Origin: Sciscionella marina DSM 45152
Lineage (GTDB): Bacteria; Actinomycetota; Actinomycetes; Mycobacteriales; Pseudonocardiaceae
DNA length: 64,000 nt
Assembly (NCBI RefSeq): GCF_000379465.1
Contig: NZ_KB905403.1
Coordinates: 124,181 to 188,180, forward strand
Direction of reading: 5' to 3'
Numbering within the stretch: position 1 is the stretch's first letter; each line of letters opens with the position of its first letter. A program made the position numbers and the translations under genes. Under the pieces are notes generated by a model. It had not been told where the DNA came from. It made no database searches and worked only from the letters and a program-made list of their open reading frames with translations. Below are positions 37,416 through 45,002 of this stretch, piece after piece.

Positions 37416-38407
37416 CGTGTTCTCCCGGCGAGTGTTTCGCTAGCCTGTCGCATGAGTGCCGCGATGATCCGAGCGGCGGGCTCTGCGGTGTGCACCAGCC
37501 CGGCCGACTGGCCCGCGTACATGGCGAGTGCCTCGAGCTCCCCGTGCGCGCCCGCGGTCGGGATCATGTCCGCGTAGCGCAGATGTTCGCGGCCCGCCCG
37601 ATCCACCGCGACCACGGTCCCCGCGCCCGGCCGCTGTTCCCCTGCGGGGCATCCGGCGCGCCGCCATTCCGTGACGGTGGAATTGCGCAGGGCCCGGTGC
37701 GCCGCGGCGGGCCAGCCGCCGTCGAAACAGTGGGTGTGCACGGTATCGGTCACTGCTGCGGCGCGGATCCGTTCCCGGTACAGCGCATGGGTGTCCGCCT
37801 CGTGCGCGGTGAGGAACCGGGTGCCGAGCCAGCCTGCCTGCGCGCCGAGCATGAGTGCCGCGGCGAGTCCGCGACCGTCCCCGATCCCGCCCGCCGCGAG
37901 CACCGGCACCGCACCGGCCACGTCGGCCACGGCGGGGACCAGGGCCATGGTGCTCACTTCGCCGCGCACGTGCCCGCCCGCTTCCCAGCCCTGCGCCACG
38001 ATCGCGTCGGCACCCGCGTCCACGGCGTGCCGTGCCTCCGCCACATCGCCGACCGTGTGCAGGTGCAGCGCCCCCGCGGCGTGCACGCGTTCGGTCAGTG
38101 GCGCCGGATCGCCCCAGAACGTGGAGATGACCGGAACCCCTTCGCCGAGGCAGACATCCAGCACCTCCTCGACCGGGAAGTCCAGCACCAGGTTCACCCC
38201 GAAGGTCCCGTCGGTCAGCTGCCGCACCCGCCGGATCCTGCGCCGCGCCTCGTTGCCGTTCACCCAGGTCAGGGCAAGCATGCCGAGTCCGCCCGCCGCG
38301 GTGACCGCCGCGGCCAGTTCCGGGGAGGCCGCCGAACCGATCGGGGCCTGCACGACCGGTTCCCGGATCCCGAGCAGTGCGCAGACCGGTGTATCGAGCT
38401 CACTCAT
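37412..38407 (-). CDS. Nitronate monooxygenase / 2-nitropropane dioxygenase family protein
   Basis: 331 residues of FMN-dependent (beta/alpha)8 barrel. Hallmarks: the substrate/flavin region VVQAPIGSAASPELAAAVTAAGGLGML, VISTFWGDP, the GxxAGGH phosphate loop QGWEAGGHVRG, and LAAGGIGDGRGLAAALMLGAQAGWLGTRF. It oxidises nitronates or reduces related compounds; many homologues act in other flavin reactions. ATG at 38407 preferred because the longer frame would run into the divergent HxlR regulator gene. Confidence 0.88.
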   Translation of the reverse strand: MSELDTPVCALLGIREPVVQAPIGSAASPELAAAVTAAGGLGMLALTWVNGNEARRRIRRVRQLTDGTFGVNLVLDFPVEEVLDVCLGEGVPVISTFWGDPAPLTERVHAAGALHLHTVGDVAEARHAVDAGADAIVAQGWEAGGHVRGEVSTMALVPAVADVAGAVPVLAAGGIGDGRGLAAALMLGAQAGWLGTRFLTAHEADTHALYRERIRAAAVTDTVHTHCFDGGWPAAAHRALRNSTVTEWRRAGCPAGEQRPGAGTVVAVDRAGREHLRYADMIPTAGAHGELEALAMYAGQSAGLVHTAEPAARIIAALMRQASETLAGRTR

Positions 38408-38455
38408 GCGTATCACCGTGTTTCGGAAATCGAAGCAGCAGGCCGCGATGTTAGC

Positions 38456-38830
38456 GTGTCTGAATCCGAAGCAGCAACCGAGCGAGGTGTGATCCCTTCG
38501 GTGACGACGCCGCAGCCAGGCAAGCCGGTACGTGGATCCACGACCGGCCGCCCGCTCATGGCCGCGCTCGACCTGTTCGGCCGCCGCTGGGCGCTGCGCA
38601 TCATCTGGGAGCTGCGCGAGGGTGAGCTCGGCTTCCGCCCATTGCAGGCGCGCTGTGACGGAATGTCCTCGAGCGTGCTGCGCCAGCGGCTTACCGAACT
38701 GCTCGAGGCCGGGCTGATCCATCAGCTACCGGACAGCCGCTACCGGCTCACCGAACTCGGCGATGCGGCCTATCAGGCGCTGTCCCCGCTCGTGGACTGG
38801 GCGGACCGCTGGGCGCGCGAGCTGTCCTAG
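38456..38830 (+). CDS. HxlR-family transcriptional regulator
   Basis: 124 residues from the GTG at 38456; a GTG at 38501 gives a 109-residue form. The HxlR winged helix is clear: AALDLFGRRWALRIIWELREGELGFRPLQARCDGMSSSVLRQRLTELLEAGLI, then a wing ending RLTELG. These regulators often respond to electrophiles, quinones or formaldehyde. Only 48 bp separates it from the divergent nitronate monooxygenase, which it probably controls. One Cys in LQARCDGM could be a sensor, but this is speculative. Confidence 0.85.
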   Translation: MSESEAATERGVIPSVTTPQPGKPVRGSTTGRPLMAALDLFGRRWALRIIWELREGELGFRPLQARCDGMSSSVLRQRLTELLEAGLIHQLPDSRYRLTELGDAAYQALSPLVDWADRWARELS

Positions 38831-38911
38831 TCGGTTTCGTGCGGGCCACTCCCGGGAAGTTCAGTCGGCTCGTCCTGGATCGATCGGTCCAAAATAAGGT
38901 AGGCTCGGGAC

Positions 38912-39847
38912 ATGACCGACACCGCGAACCGCTCTTGCGCCCAGAACCCGGTTTCCGGGTTACCACTGCACGAGCTTGCGGGATTCACCCACCGTTGGGT
39001 CGATGCGGGAGGCGTCCGGATTCATGCCGTGGAAGGCGGCCGTCCGGCTGGGCCCGCCGTCGTTCTGCTCGCCGGATTCCCGCAGACCTGGTGGGCCTGG
39101 CGCAAGGCGATGCCGGGACTCGTCGAGCGGTTCCGCGTCATCGCGATCGACCTGCCGGGGCAAGGCCACTCGGAACGCCCGCACGGCAGCTACGACACGC
39201 ACACCGCCGCCGCGCACGTCCACGCCGCGGTGACCGCGCTCGACGTGCCGAGGTACTGGCTCGTCGCCCACGACATCGGAGCCTGGGTGGCCTTCTCGCT
39301 GGCCCTGAAATACGAGGACCACCTGCACGGTCTCGCCCTGCTCGACGCCGGGATCCCCGGAATCACCCTTCCGGACACCATCCCGACGGATCCCGATCGG
39401 GCCTGGAAGACCTGGCACTTCGCGTTCCACCTCGTGCCCGATCTCCCCGAGACGCTGCTCGCCGGTCGCGAAGGTGCCTACGTCGACTGGTTCCTGAAGG
39501 TCAAGGCACTGTCCCCGCATACCTTCGAGCAAGCCGAGATCGACCACTATGCCGCCGCGATCGCGGCCGAGGGAGGTCTGCGCGCGTCGCTCGCCTACTA
39601 CCGGGATGCCGCGGAATCGGCGCGGGAGAATCATGATGCCCTCGCGCGAGGGCACCTGAGCGTCCCGGTCATGGGAATCTCCAGCTCCCATGGCTCGATC
39701 CCCGATATGGCCGCTTCGCTGTGCCCCTGGGCGGACAATGTGTCGGGCGCAGTCATCCCGGACGCCGGGCACTTCATTCCCGATGAGCAGCCCGGCGCAC
39801 TCGTGGACGCGCTGACCGCGTTCATCGATCGCGAAGCCGTGGGGTAG
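38912..39847 (+). CDS. Alpha/beta hydrolase, epoxide-hydrolase-like
   Basis: 311 residues. The nucleophile elbow VAHDIGAWVAF contains an Asp rather than Ser, typical of epoxide hydrolases and haloalkane dehalogenases; GFPQTWWAWR corresponds to the HGxP oxyanion motif (here AGFP), and DAGHFIPDEQP carries the catalytic His. Converts epoxides to diols or halides to alcohols; the substrate is unknown. It has an AT-richer promoter region upstream (AAAATAAGGTAGGCT) close to its ATG and converges on the SoxR gene. Confidence 0.85.
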   Translation: MTDTANRSCAQNPVSGLPLHELAGFTHRWVDAGGVRIHAVEGGRPAGPAVVLLAGFPQTWWAWRKAMPGLVERFRVIAIDLPGQGHSERPHGSYDTHTAAAHVHAAVTALDVPRYWLVAHDIGAWVAFSLALKYEDHLHGLALLDAGIPGITLPDTIPTDPDRAWKTWHFAFHLVPDLPETLLAGREGAYVDWFLKVKALSPHTFEQAEIDHYAAAIAAEGGLRASLAYYRDAAESARENHDALARGHLSVPVMGISSSHGSIPDMAASLCPWADNVSGAVIPDAGHFIPDEQPGALVDALTAFIDREAVG

Positions 39848-39888
39848 CCAGGGCGGCCCACTGCCGGGGGGAATCGGTGACTCGAACT

Positions 39889-40344
39889 CTAATTCTCCAG
39901 CAGCCGGCGTGGACCCGGTCCGTGGTCGGCGAGGGTGTCGTAGGGATTGGCGAGCTTGCAGCTGCCGATGGAAAGGCAGCCGCAGCCGATGCATTCGGTG
40001 AACTCATCGCGCAGCTGCTGCAGCCGGTGAATGCGCTCGTCGATCTCGTTCTGGTACAGGCGGGTGACGCGTTTCCAGTCGGCGCGCGAGGGTGCGTGAT
40101 CGTTGGGCAGCTGGGAAAGGTACTCGGCGATGCTCGCCAGCGGTACCCCGACGCGCTGGGCGATGCGGATGAACGCGATGCGGCGCAGGGTTTCCCGGGG
40201 ATAGCGGCGCTGATTTCCGGAGGTTCGCCTGCTGTGGATCAGATTCTGCCGCTCGTAGAAATGCAGCGCGGAGATCGCCACCCCGCTGCGCTCCGAGACC
40301 TGGCCGACGCTGAGTTCCTTGGCGTCCCACGGAACCTGGTTCAT
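39889..40344 (-). CDS. soxR: SoxR redox-sensing MerR-family regulator
   Basis: 151 residues. The MerR HTH (LSVGQVSERSGVAISALHFYERQNLIHSRRTSGNQRRY) is followed by a coiled dimerisation helix and the [2Fe-2S] cluster motif CIGCGCLSIGSC, C-x2-C-x-C-x5-C, as in SoxR. In actinomycetes SoxR responds to redox-active metabolites such as phenazines or actinorhodin-like quinones. Two matched boxes CCTGAA-N6-TTGAGG lie in its upstream gap; one overlaps its own -10-like TATTAT and the other sits in the divergent reductase promoter. Confidence 0.93.
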   Translation of the reverse strand: MNQVPWDAKELSVGQVSERSGVAISALHFYERQNLIHSRRTSGNQRRYPRETLRRIAFIRIAQRVGVPLASIAEYLSQLPNDHAPSRADWKRVTRLYQNEIDERIHRLQQLRDEFTECIGCGCLSIGSCKLANPYDTLADHGPGPRRLLEN

Positions 40345-40358
40345 CCGGCTCCCTCCTT

Positions 40359-40376
40359 CCTGAATAATACTTGAGG
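40359..40376. promoter_or_regulatory. SoxR box 1 (soxR promoter)
   Basis: CCTGAATAATACTTGAGG matches the E. coli box CCTCAAGTTAACTTGAGG at 13 of 18 positions, with a perfect right half. On the minus strand it contains TATTAT, a plausible -10 for soxR, so binding would repress its own gene. Confidence 0.65.
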
Positions 40377-40407
40377 TTAGCCGATCGAAGCCGATGATGC
40401 CAAAGCA

Positions 40408-40438
40408 TTGACCTGAACCTTTATTGAGGTTTTATCGT
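40408..40438 (+). promoter_or_regulatory. SoxR box 2 within a 19-bp-spacer promoter
   Basis: A -35 hexamer TTGACC (40408-40413) and a -10-like TATCGT (40433-40438) are separated by 19 bp, the long spacing characteristic of MerR-family promoters. The spacer carries CCTGAACCTTTATTGAGG (40412-40429), which shares the CCTGAA-N6-TTGAGG pattern of box 1. It drives the flavin reductase gene at 40474. Confidence 0.7.
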
Positions 40439-40473
40439 TCGCTGCGACAAGGTCGAGAGCGAGGAGTGCAGTC

Positions 40474-40995
40474 ATGGAAACGTATCGGCTCGCGGTACTG
40501 ATCGGCAGTGTGCGCGAGGGCAGGTTCGGCCCGGTCGTGGCGCGGTGGTTCGCGCAGCGGGCGGGCGCGCGCCCGGATGTGGAGGTGGACCTGATCGATC
40601 TCGCCGCGGGGCCCGTGCTCGCGGAGCGCATCGAGGCCGCCGATGCCGTCGTGGTGGTCACCCCGGAGTACAACCACGCCTATCCGGGCCCGCTCAAGGA
40701 CGCGATCGACGCGGTTTTCCTACCGTGGCACGCGAAACCGGTCGGCTTCGTCAGCTACGGCGGCATCTCGGGCGGGCTGCGCGCGGTCGAAGGGCTGCGG
40801 CTGGTGTTCGCCGAACTGCATGCGATGACCGTCCGCGATTCGGTGAGCATCGCGGACGTCTACGCGCAGTTCGACGCGGACGGCGCCCCGGTGGAGCCGA
40901 AACCGCTGGAGGAGGCCGCGGAGGTGATGCTCGACCGGCTCGCGTGGTGGGCATTCACCCTGCGTGATGGTCGCAAAACAAGGGAGTTCAGCTAG
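40474..40995 (+). CDS. NADPH-dependent FMN reductase (flavodoxin-like)
   Basis: 173 residues of the flavodoxin-like FMN_red family: the FMN phosphate loop IGSVREGRFGPVVARWF, the middle motif VVVTPEYNHAYPGPLKDAIDAVF, and PVGFVSYGGISGGLRA. It reduces FMN, quinones or azo compounds with NADPH and can detoxify redox cyclers. It is directly divergent from soxR with a MerR-type promoter and SoxR box, so it is the likely SoxR target. The ATG at 40474 follows GCGAGGAG at a usual spacing. Confidence 0.9.
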   Translation: METYRLAVLIGSVREGRFGPVVARWFAQRAGARPDVEVDLIDLAAGPVLAERIEAADAVVVVTPEYNHAYPGPLKDAIDAVFLPWHAKPVGFVSYGGISGGLRAVEGLRLVFAELHAMTVRDSVSIADVYAQFDADGAPVEPKPLEEAAEVMLDRLAWWAFTLRDGRKTREFS

Positions 40996-41019
40996 GTTAC
41001 TGTCTGGTAGGGTCGCCCT

Positions 41020-41664
41020 ATGCGCGATGCAGGGCTGAACGAGCGGCTATTCAGCGCCGTTTACCCGATCGTGCTCGGCGCTGCGGAACGTGCCGGTCAG
41101 GGCCGGATCCGCGAGCAGCTCATCGGCCAGGCGAGCGGGCGGACGCTGGAGATCGGCGCCGGGAACGGGTTCAATCTGCCCTACTATCCGCCCGCGGTCA
41201 GCGAACTGACCGTCTCGGAGCCGAGCGCGCCGATGCGCAAGCGGTTGCAGCGCAGGCTCGCGGCCGACCCACCGGCGGCAGCGGCGTGGCGGATCCTGGA
41301 CTCCCGCGCCGAGGAGCTGCCCTTCGCGGACGGCGATTTCGACACCGTGGTCGCCAGCTATGTGCTCTGCACGGTCCCGGATCCGCGTGCGGCACTCGCC
41401 GAGTTCGCCAGGGTGCTCGCGCCGGGTGGCAGGTACCTGTTCCTGGAACACGTGCACGCGGGGCCGGGCACGCTGCTCGGTCACCTGCAGGACGCCGTCG
41501 AGCGCCCGCACCGGTTCTTCGGCGCGGGCTGTCATCCGAACCGGCGCACCGAACGATCGCTCTTCGATTCCCCGCTGACGGTGGAACTTCTCGAACACGG
41601 CAGGATGCCGCTCGGTATGCCGACCGTGCGCCCCATCATTCTCGGCACGGCGTGCCGCGACTGA
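41020..41664 (+). CDS. Class I SAM-dependent methyltransferase
   Basis: 214 residues with the Rossmann-like methyltransferase motifs: motif I LEIGAGNGFNLPYY (SAM glycine loop), acidic motif II TVSEPSAPM, motif III ILDSRAEELPFADGDFDTVV and the post-motif LAPGGRYLFLEHV. C-terminal part resembles METTL7/UbiE-type enzymes acting on quinones, lipids or thiols; the TERSLFDS region lies near the end. Substrate unknown. 24 bp after the FMN reductase on the same strand, hence possibly in the SoxR-regulated transcript. Confidence 0.85.
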   Translation: MRDAGLNERLFSAVYPIVLGAAERAGQGRIREQLIGQASGRTLEIGAGNGFNLPYYPPAVSELTVSEPSAPMRKRLQRRLAADPPAAAAWRILDSRAEELPFADGDFDTVVASYVLCTVPDPRAALAEFARVLAPGGRYLFLEHVHAGPGTLLGHLQDAVERPHRFFGAGCHPNRRTERSLFDSPLTVELLEHGRMPLGMPTVRPIILGTACRD

Positions 41665-41683
41665 CTTCGCCCAGGAGGTAACC

Positions 41684-43306
41684 ATGCCTGCGACACACGA
41701 GGTGACCAACCAGGCCCCGCCGCTGCAGGGCCACGACGTGGCCGCGTACCGGCCGCTGCTCGACGGGGTGCGGGCGAACGGGGCCGGATGGGCGGAAGAC
41801 GCGCTGCACGAACTGGGCACCCTCGCCGGGAGCGCGCAGGCCCAGGAATGGGGCCGGGTCGCGGAAAAGGTGCCACCGGTGCTGCACACGCACGACCGCT
41901 ACGGGCACCGCATCGACGAGGTCGAGTACCACCCGTACTACCACGAGCTGATGGGCGTCTCGGTGCGCAATGGCCTGCACGCCGCGCCATGGCGGGAAGA
42001 GAAACCCGGCGCGCACGTGGCCCGCTCCGCGAAGATGTTCGTGTGGTGCCAGGCCGATGCTGGGCACCTGTGCCCGATCTCCATGACCTACGCCGCCATT
42101 CCCGCGCTGCGCACCGAGCCGGAACTGGCGCGGTCGTACGAGCCGCTGCTCACCAATCCGGTCTACGAGCCGGAACTGCGCGCACCGCTGGAGAAATCCG
42201 CGCTGATCGCGGGCATGTCGATGACCGAGAAGCAGGGCGGTTCAGATGTACGGGCGAACACCACGAAGGCGGTGCCCAACGCGGACGGGAGCTTCGCGCT
42301 CACCGGGCACAAATGGTTCACCTCCGCACCGAACTCGGATGTGTTCCTCACGCTCGCCGTGGCGCCGGGTGGGCTGAGCTGTTTCCTGGTACCGAAAATC
42401 CTGCCCGACGGCAGCCGCAACACCGTGCATCTGCAGCGGCTCAAGGACAAGCTGGGCAACAAGTCCAACGCCTCCTCGGAGATCGAGTACGACAACGCGC
42501 TCGGCTGGCCGATCGGGGAACAGGGCCGCGGGGTGGCCACCATCATCAAGATGGTGAACATGACCCGGCTGGACTGCCTGACCTGTTCGGCTTCGGCGAT
42601 GCGGCTCGGGCTCTCCCAGGCACTGCACCACGCGCGGTACCGCAGCGCCTTCGGCGGCCTGCTCATCGATGCCCCGCTGATGCGCAATGTGCTCGCGGAT
42701 CTGGCGATCGAGGCGGAGGCCGCGACCCTGGTGACGATGCGGCTGGCGGGCGCGGTGGACCGGGCAGGCGCCGATGAACACGAGGCGGCGCTGCGCCGGA
42801 TCGGGATCGCGATCAGCAAGTACTGGGTGTGCAAACGCGCGCCGGTGCACGCGGGCGAGGCGCTGGAATGCCTCGGTGGCAACGGTTATGTCGAGGAATC
42901 CGGGATGCCACGGCTGTACCGGGAGGCCCCGCTGACCTCGATCTGGGAAGGCTCGGGGAATGTGGCCGCGCTCGATGCGCTGCGTGCCATGGCGCGCCAG
43001 CCGGCGACCGTGGAGGCGTATTTCGCCGAGGTGGACAAGGCTTCGGGGGTGGACGCGCGCCTGGACGACGCGATCGCCGTACTGCGCAAGGAACTCTCCG
43101 ATTTCGAGGACGTGGAATACCGGGCGCGCCGGGTCGTGGAACTGATGGCGCTGGTCCTGCAGGGCGCCGAACTGCACCGAACCGGAGACGCCGCGGTCGC
43201 GGACGCGTTCTGCGCGACCCGGCTCGGCGGCGACTGGGGCGGCGCCTTCGGCACGCTGCCGAGCGCCGCGAACACCGACGCGATTCTCTCCCGCGCCACG
43301 ATCTGA
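41684..43306 (+). CDS. aidB: AidB-like acyl-CoA dehydrogenase family protein
   Basis: 540 residues, longer than ordinary acyl-CoA dehydrogenases and with AidB features: N-terminal HDVAAYRPLLDGVRANGAGWAE, then SAKMFVWCQADAGHLCPISMTYAAIPALR, AGMSMTEKQGGSDVRANTTKA, LTGHKWFTSAPNSDVFL, and ECLGGNGYVEESGMPRLYREAPLTSIWEGSGNV with the Glu-bearing active-site segment. AidB is part of the adaptive response to alkylating agents and binds FAD and DNA in E. coli. Gap of 19 bp after the methyltransferase; the AGGAGG site before the ATG is strong. Confidence 0.87.
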   Translation: MPATHEVTNQAPPLQGHDVAAYRPLLDGVRANGAGWAEDALHELGTLAGSAQAQEWGRVAEKVPPVLHTHDRYGHRIDEVEYHPYYHELMGVSVRNGLHAAPWREEKPGAHVARSAKMFVWCQADAGHLCPISMTYAAIPALRTEPELARSYEPLLTNPVYEPELRAPLEKSALIAGMSMTEKQGGSDVRANTTKAVPNADGSFALTGHKWFTSAPNSDVFLTLAVAPGGLSCFLVPKILPDGSRNTVHLQRLKDKLGNKSNASSEIEYDNALGWPIGEQGRGVATIIKMVNMTRLDCLTCSASAMRLGLSQALHHARYRSAFGGLLIDAPLMRNVLADLAIEAEAATLVTMRLAGAVDRAGADEHEAALRRIGIAISKYWVCKRAPVHAGEALECLGGNGYVEESGMPRLYREAPLTSIWEGSGNVAALDALRAMARQPATVEAYFAEVDKASGVDARLDDAIAVLRKELSDFEDVEYRARRVVELMALVLQGAELHRTGDAAVADAFCATRLGGDWGGAFGTLPSAANTDAILSRATI

Positions 43307-43672
43307 GCGCGTCAGGGCTTCATGTCCTGCCGTGCTGAGACATTGGCGAAGTACCTTCGCGAGACATCGGCGAAGTACCTTCGCGAGACATCGGCGAAGT
43401 ACCTCCGCGAAACACTGGCGCGGTGCCTTCGCGAAACACTGGCGGAATACCTTCGCGTGCCGGATCGGCGTCTCGTCGCGAAGGCGCGCGATCACCACGG
43501 CCGGCGCTCCGGCTCGATCCTCCGCCTTGTCGATCTCGGGCGCGGGTGTGCCCCGCAGGACGATCCGACTTCCGCTCGCGACGGGCGAGAGCTCCCAGGC
43601 GCACCCTCGAGTGTGCTAGCCTCGGTGTCGTGATCACCGGGTCGGCCATGGGCCACACACGGATTGGATTCC
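43307..43672. other. Repeat-bearing intergenic segment
   Basis: This region between aidB and the mini S1 gene leader contains the 24-bp tandem repeat (43337-43456). The remainder has no recognisable gene; several short open frames run through the repeat in three reading frames, as expected of a 24-bp unit that contains no stop codon. Confidence 0.6.
43337..43456. repeat. Five tandem copies of a 24-bp unit with an internal hairpin
   Basis: Units at 43337-43360, 43361-43384, 43385-43408, 43409-43432 and 43433-43456. Each starts GAGACAT or GAAACACT and ends in the inverted repeat GCGAAGTACCTTCGC (exact in units 1 and 2, degenerate in 3-5). Units 4 and 5 diverge most. The unit is a multiple of three and lacks stop codons, so frames encode 8-residue repeats such as RETSAKYL, but no ribosome site or downstream conserved protein supports coding. 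Confidence 0.85.
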
Positions 43673-43762
43673 CGGTCACTTCGTGACCGTGGCGCGGGCG
43701 AGAGGCCCGCCGCCCCTCCTTTTCTCGCATTCGATGCACGGCATGCGAAAGGAGGTGAATAC
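43673..43762 (+). promoter_or_regulatory. Structured 5' leader that sequesters the Shine-Dalgarno of the S1 mini gene
   Basis: Three consecutive hairpins: CGGTCAC-TTC-GTGACCG (43673-43689), GCGGGC-GAGAG-GCCCGC (43694-43710), and a third in which CCTCCTT plus TCGCA (43715-43721, 43725-43729) pair with TGCGA plus AAGGAGG (43744-43755). The right arm of the third hairpin is the nearly perfect ribosome-binding site AAAGGAGGTGA of the following gene. This resembles a translational switch or autoregulatory site; I do not recognise the motif. Confidence 0.65.
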
Positions 43763-44011
43763 ATGTCCCACGCGAATGATGCCGGGCAAGCGTGGCGGGA
43801 ATTTCTCGCCACGTACGAGGTCGGTTCGGTGCTGGACGCGACCATTGCCTCGGTCGTGCCGTTCGGCGCTTTTCTCGAGATCGCACCGGGAGTGCACGGC
43901 TTGCTGCACGCGGTCGAGTCCGATACCGAGTCGGTCGTCGGCCAGCGGCGCCGGGTGCAGATTCTGGCGATCGACGCCGGGCAGCAGCGCTGTAGCCTCG
44001 CTCCGGCGTGA
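43763..44011 (+). CDS. Single S1-domain RNA-binding mini-protein
   Basis: 82 residues made almost solely of one S1 (OB-fold) RNA-binding domain: VGSVLDATIASVVPFGAFLEIAPGVHGLLHAVE, then GQRRRVQILAIDAGQQRCSLA. S1 domains of this type bind single-stranded RNA, as in ribosomal protein S1. The ATG at 43763 has a very strong ribosome site (AAAGGAGGTG) that is held inside a hairpin. A likely role is RNA or translation regulation, possibly of its own mRNA (inference). Followed at once by a strong terminator, so it is a single-gene transcript. Confidence 0.85.
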   Translation: MSHANDAGQAWREFLATYEVGSVLDATIASVVPFGAFLEIAPGVHGLLHAVESDTESVVGQRRRVQILAIDAGQQRCSLAPA

Positions 44012-44017
44012 GTGACA

Positions 44018-44056
44018 GGTCGGGTGGGGACAGAAAGCGGCTGCCCCCACCCGACC
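44018..44056 (+). terminator. Intrinsic terminator after the S1 mini gene
   Basis: Perfect 12-bp stem GGTCGGGTGGGG / CCCCACCCGACC (44018-44029, 44045-44056) with a 15-nt loop, seven bases after the stop codon. No U-tract, as is common in high-GC actinobacteria. Confidence 0.8.
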
Positions 44057-44141
44057 CGTTCAGCCTACTGCGGTCCGGATCACTGTGTTTACCGCCCGGA
44101 TGCGCCTAGGGTGACAGGGAACAGCATCCGTGGAGGTGGCA

Positions 44142-45002
44142 GTGGCTTTGTTCGCTTCGGTCGACGAGGTCTCGGCGCGGCTCGCCGAGACCGGGTACCT
44201 TGCCTCCGGTGAGGTGGCCACGGCGGTGTTCCTCGCCGACCGGCTCGGGAAACCACTGTTGATCGAGGGCCCCGCCGGGGTGGGCAAGACCGAGCTGGCG
44301 AAGGCGGTCAGCGCGGCGAGCGCGGCCGAGCTCATCCGGTTGCAGTGCTATGAGGGTATCGACGAGGCGCGGGCCCTGTACGAATGGAACCACGCGAAAC
44401 AGCTGCTGCGGATCACCGCGGGGCGCGGGGAGAGCTGGGAACAGGCCCGCGCCGATGTGTTCGGCGAGGAGTTCCTGCTGCCCCGCCCGCTGCTCTCCGC
44501 GATCCGCAGCGAACACCAGACGGTGCTGCTAATCGACGAGACGGACAAGGCCGACCTCGAGGTGGAGGGCCTGCTGCTCGAGGTGCTCAGCGATTTCCAG
44601 GTCACCGTCCCGGAATTGGGCACGATCAGCGCCCGGCACGTGCCTTTCGTGGTACTCACCTCGAACGGAACACGGGAACTGTCCGAGGCGTTGCGCCGCC
44701 GCTGCCTTTTCCTGCACCTGGATTTCCCGGACGAGGAACTGGAACGGCGGATCCTGCGCTCCCGGGTGCCCGCTCTGGAGGAAAGCCTTGCCGCCGCGGT
44801 GGTCGAGATGATCAATGCCTTGCGCGGTATGGGATTGCGCAAACCGCCTTCGGTTTCGGAGACCGTGGACTGGGCGCGCACCCTGCTCGAACTCGGCGCG
44901 CGCACCCTCGATGAGTCGGTGGTCGCGGACAGCATGGGGGTATTGCTCAAGCACCGCACCGATATCGAGATCGCCCACGAGAAACTGCAGCTACCCGGAT
45001 GA
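44142..45002 (+). CDS. MoxR-family AAA+ ATPase
   Basis: 286 residues. AAA+ core: Walker A IEGPAGVGKTELAKA, Walker B TVLLIDETDKAD, sensor-1 region VVLTSNGTRELSEALRRRCLFLHLDFPD, and a C-terminal lid. MoxR ATPases work as chaperones with a VWA-domain partner in metal insertion or protein-complex maturation. The GTG at 44142 was chosen for the GGAGGTGG site just before it; GTG 44130 would add four residues. It is coupled by ATGA to the VWA gene. Resembles the CoxD-type ATPases next to CoxE. Confidence 0.9.
   Translation: MALFASVDEVSARLAETGYLASGEVATAVFLADRLGKPLLIEGPAGVGKTELAKAVSAASAAELIRLQCYEGIDEARALYEWNHAKQLLRITAGRGESWEQARADVFGEEFLLPRPLLSAIRSEHQTVLLIDETDKADLEVEGLLLEVLSDFQVTVPELGTISARHVPFVVLTSNGTRELSEALRRRCLFLHLDFPDEELERRILRSRVPALEESLAAAVVEMINALRGMGLRKPPSVSETVDWARTLLELGARTLDESVVADSMGVLLKHRTDIEIAHEKLQLPG

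Noticed and set aside
43337-43456. CRISPR array
   Set aside because: Units are contiguous with no unique spacers and are only 24 bp; no cas genes are in the window.
43322-43633. A protein-coding gene built on the 8-residue repeat RETSAKYL
   Set aside because: No ribosome-binding site, no recognisable domain after the repeat, and equally open frames on the other strand.
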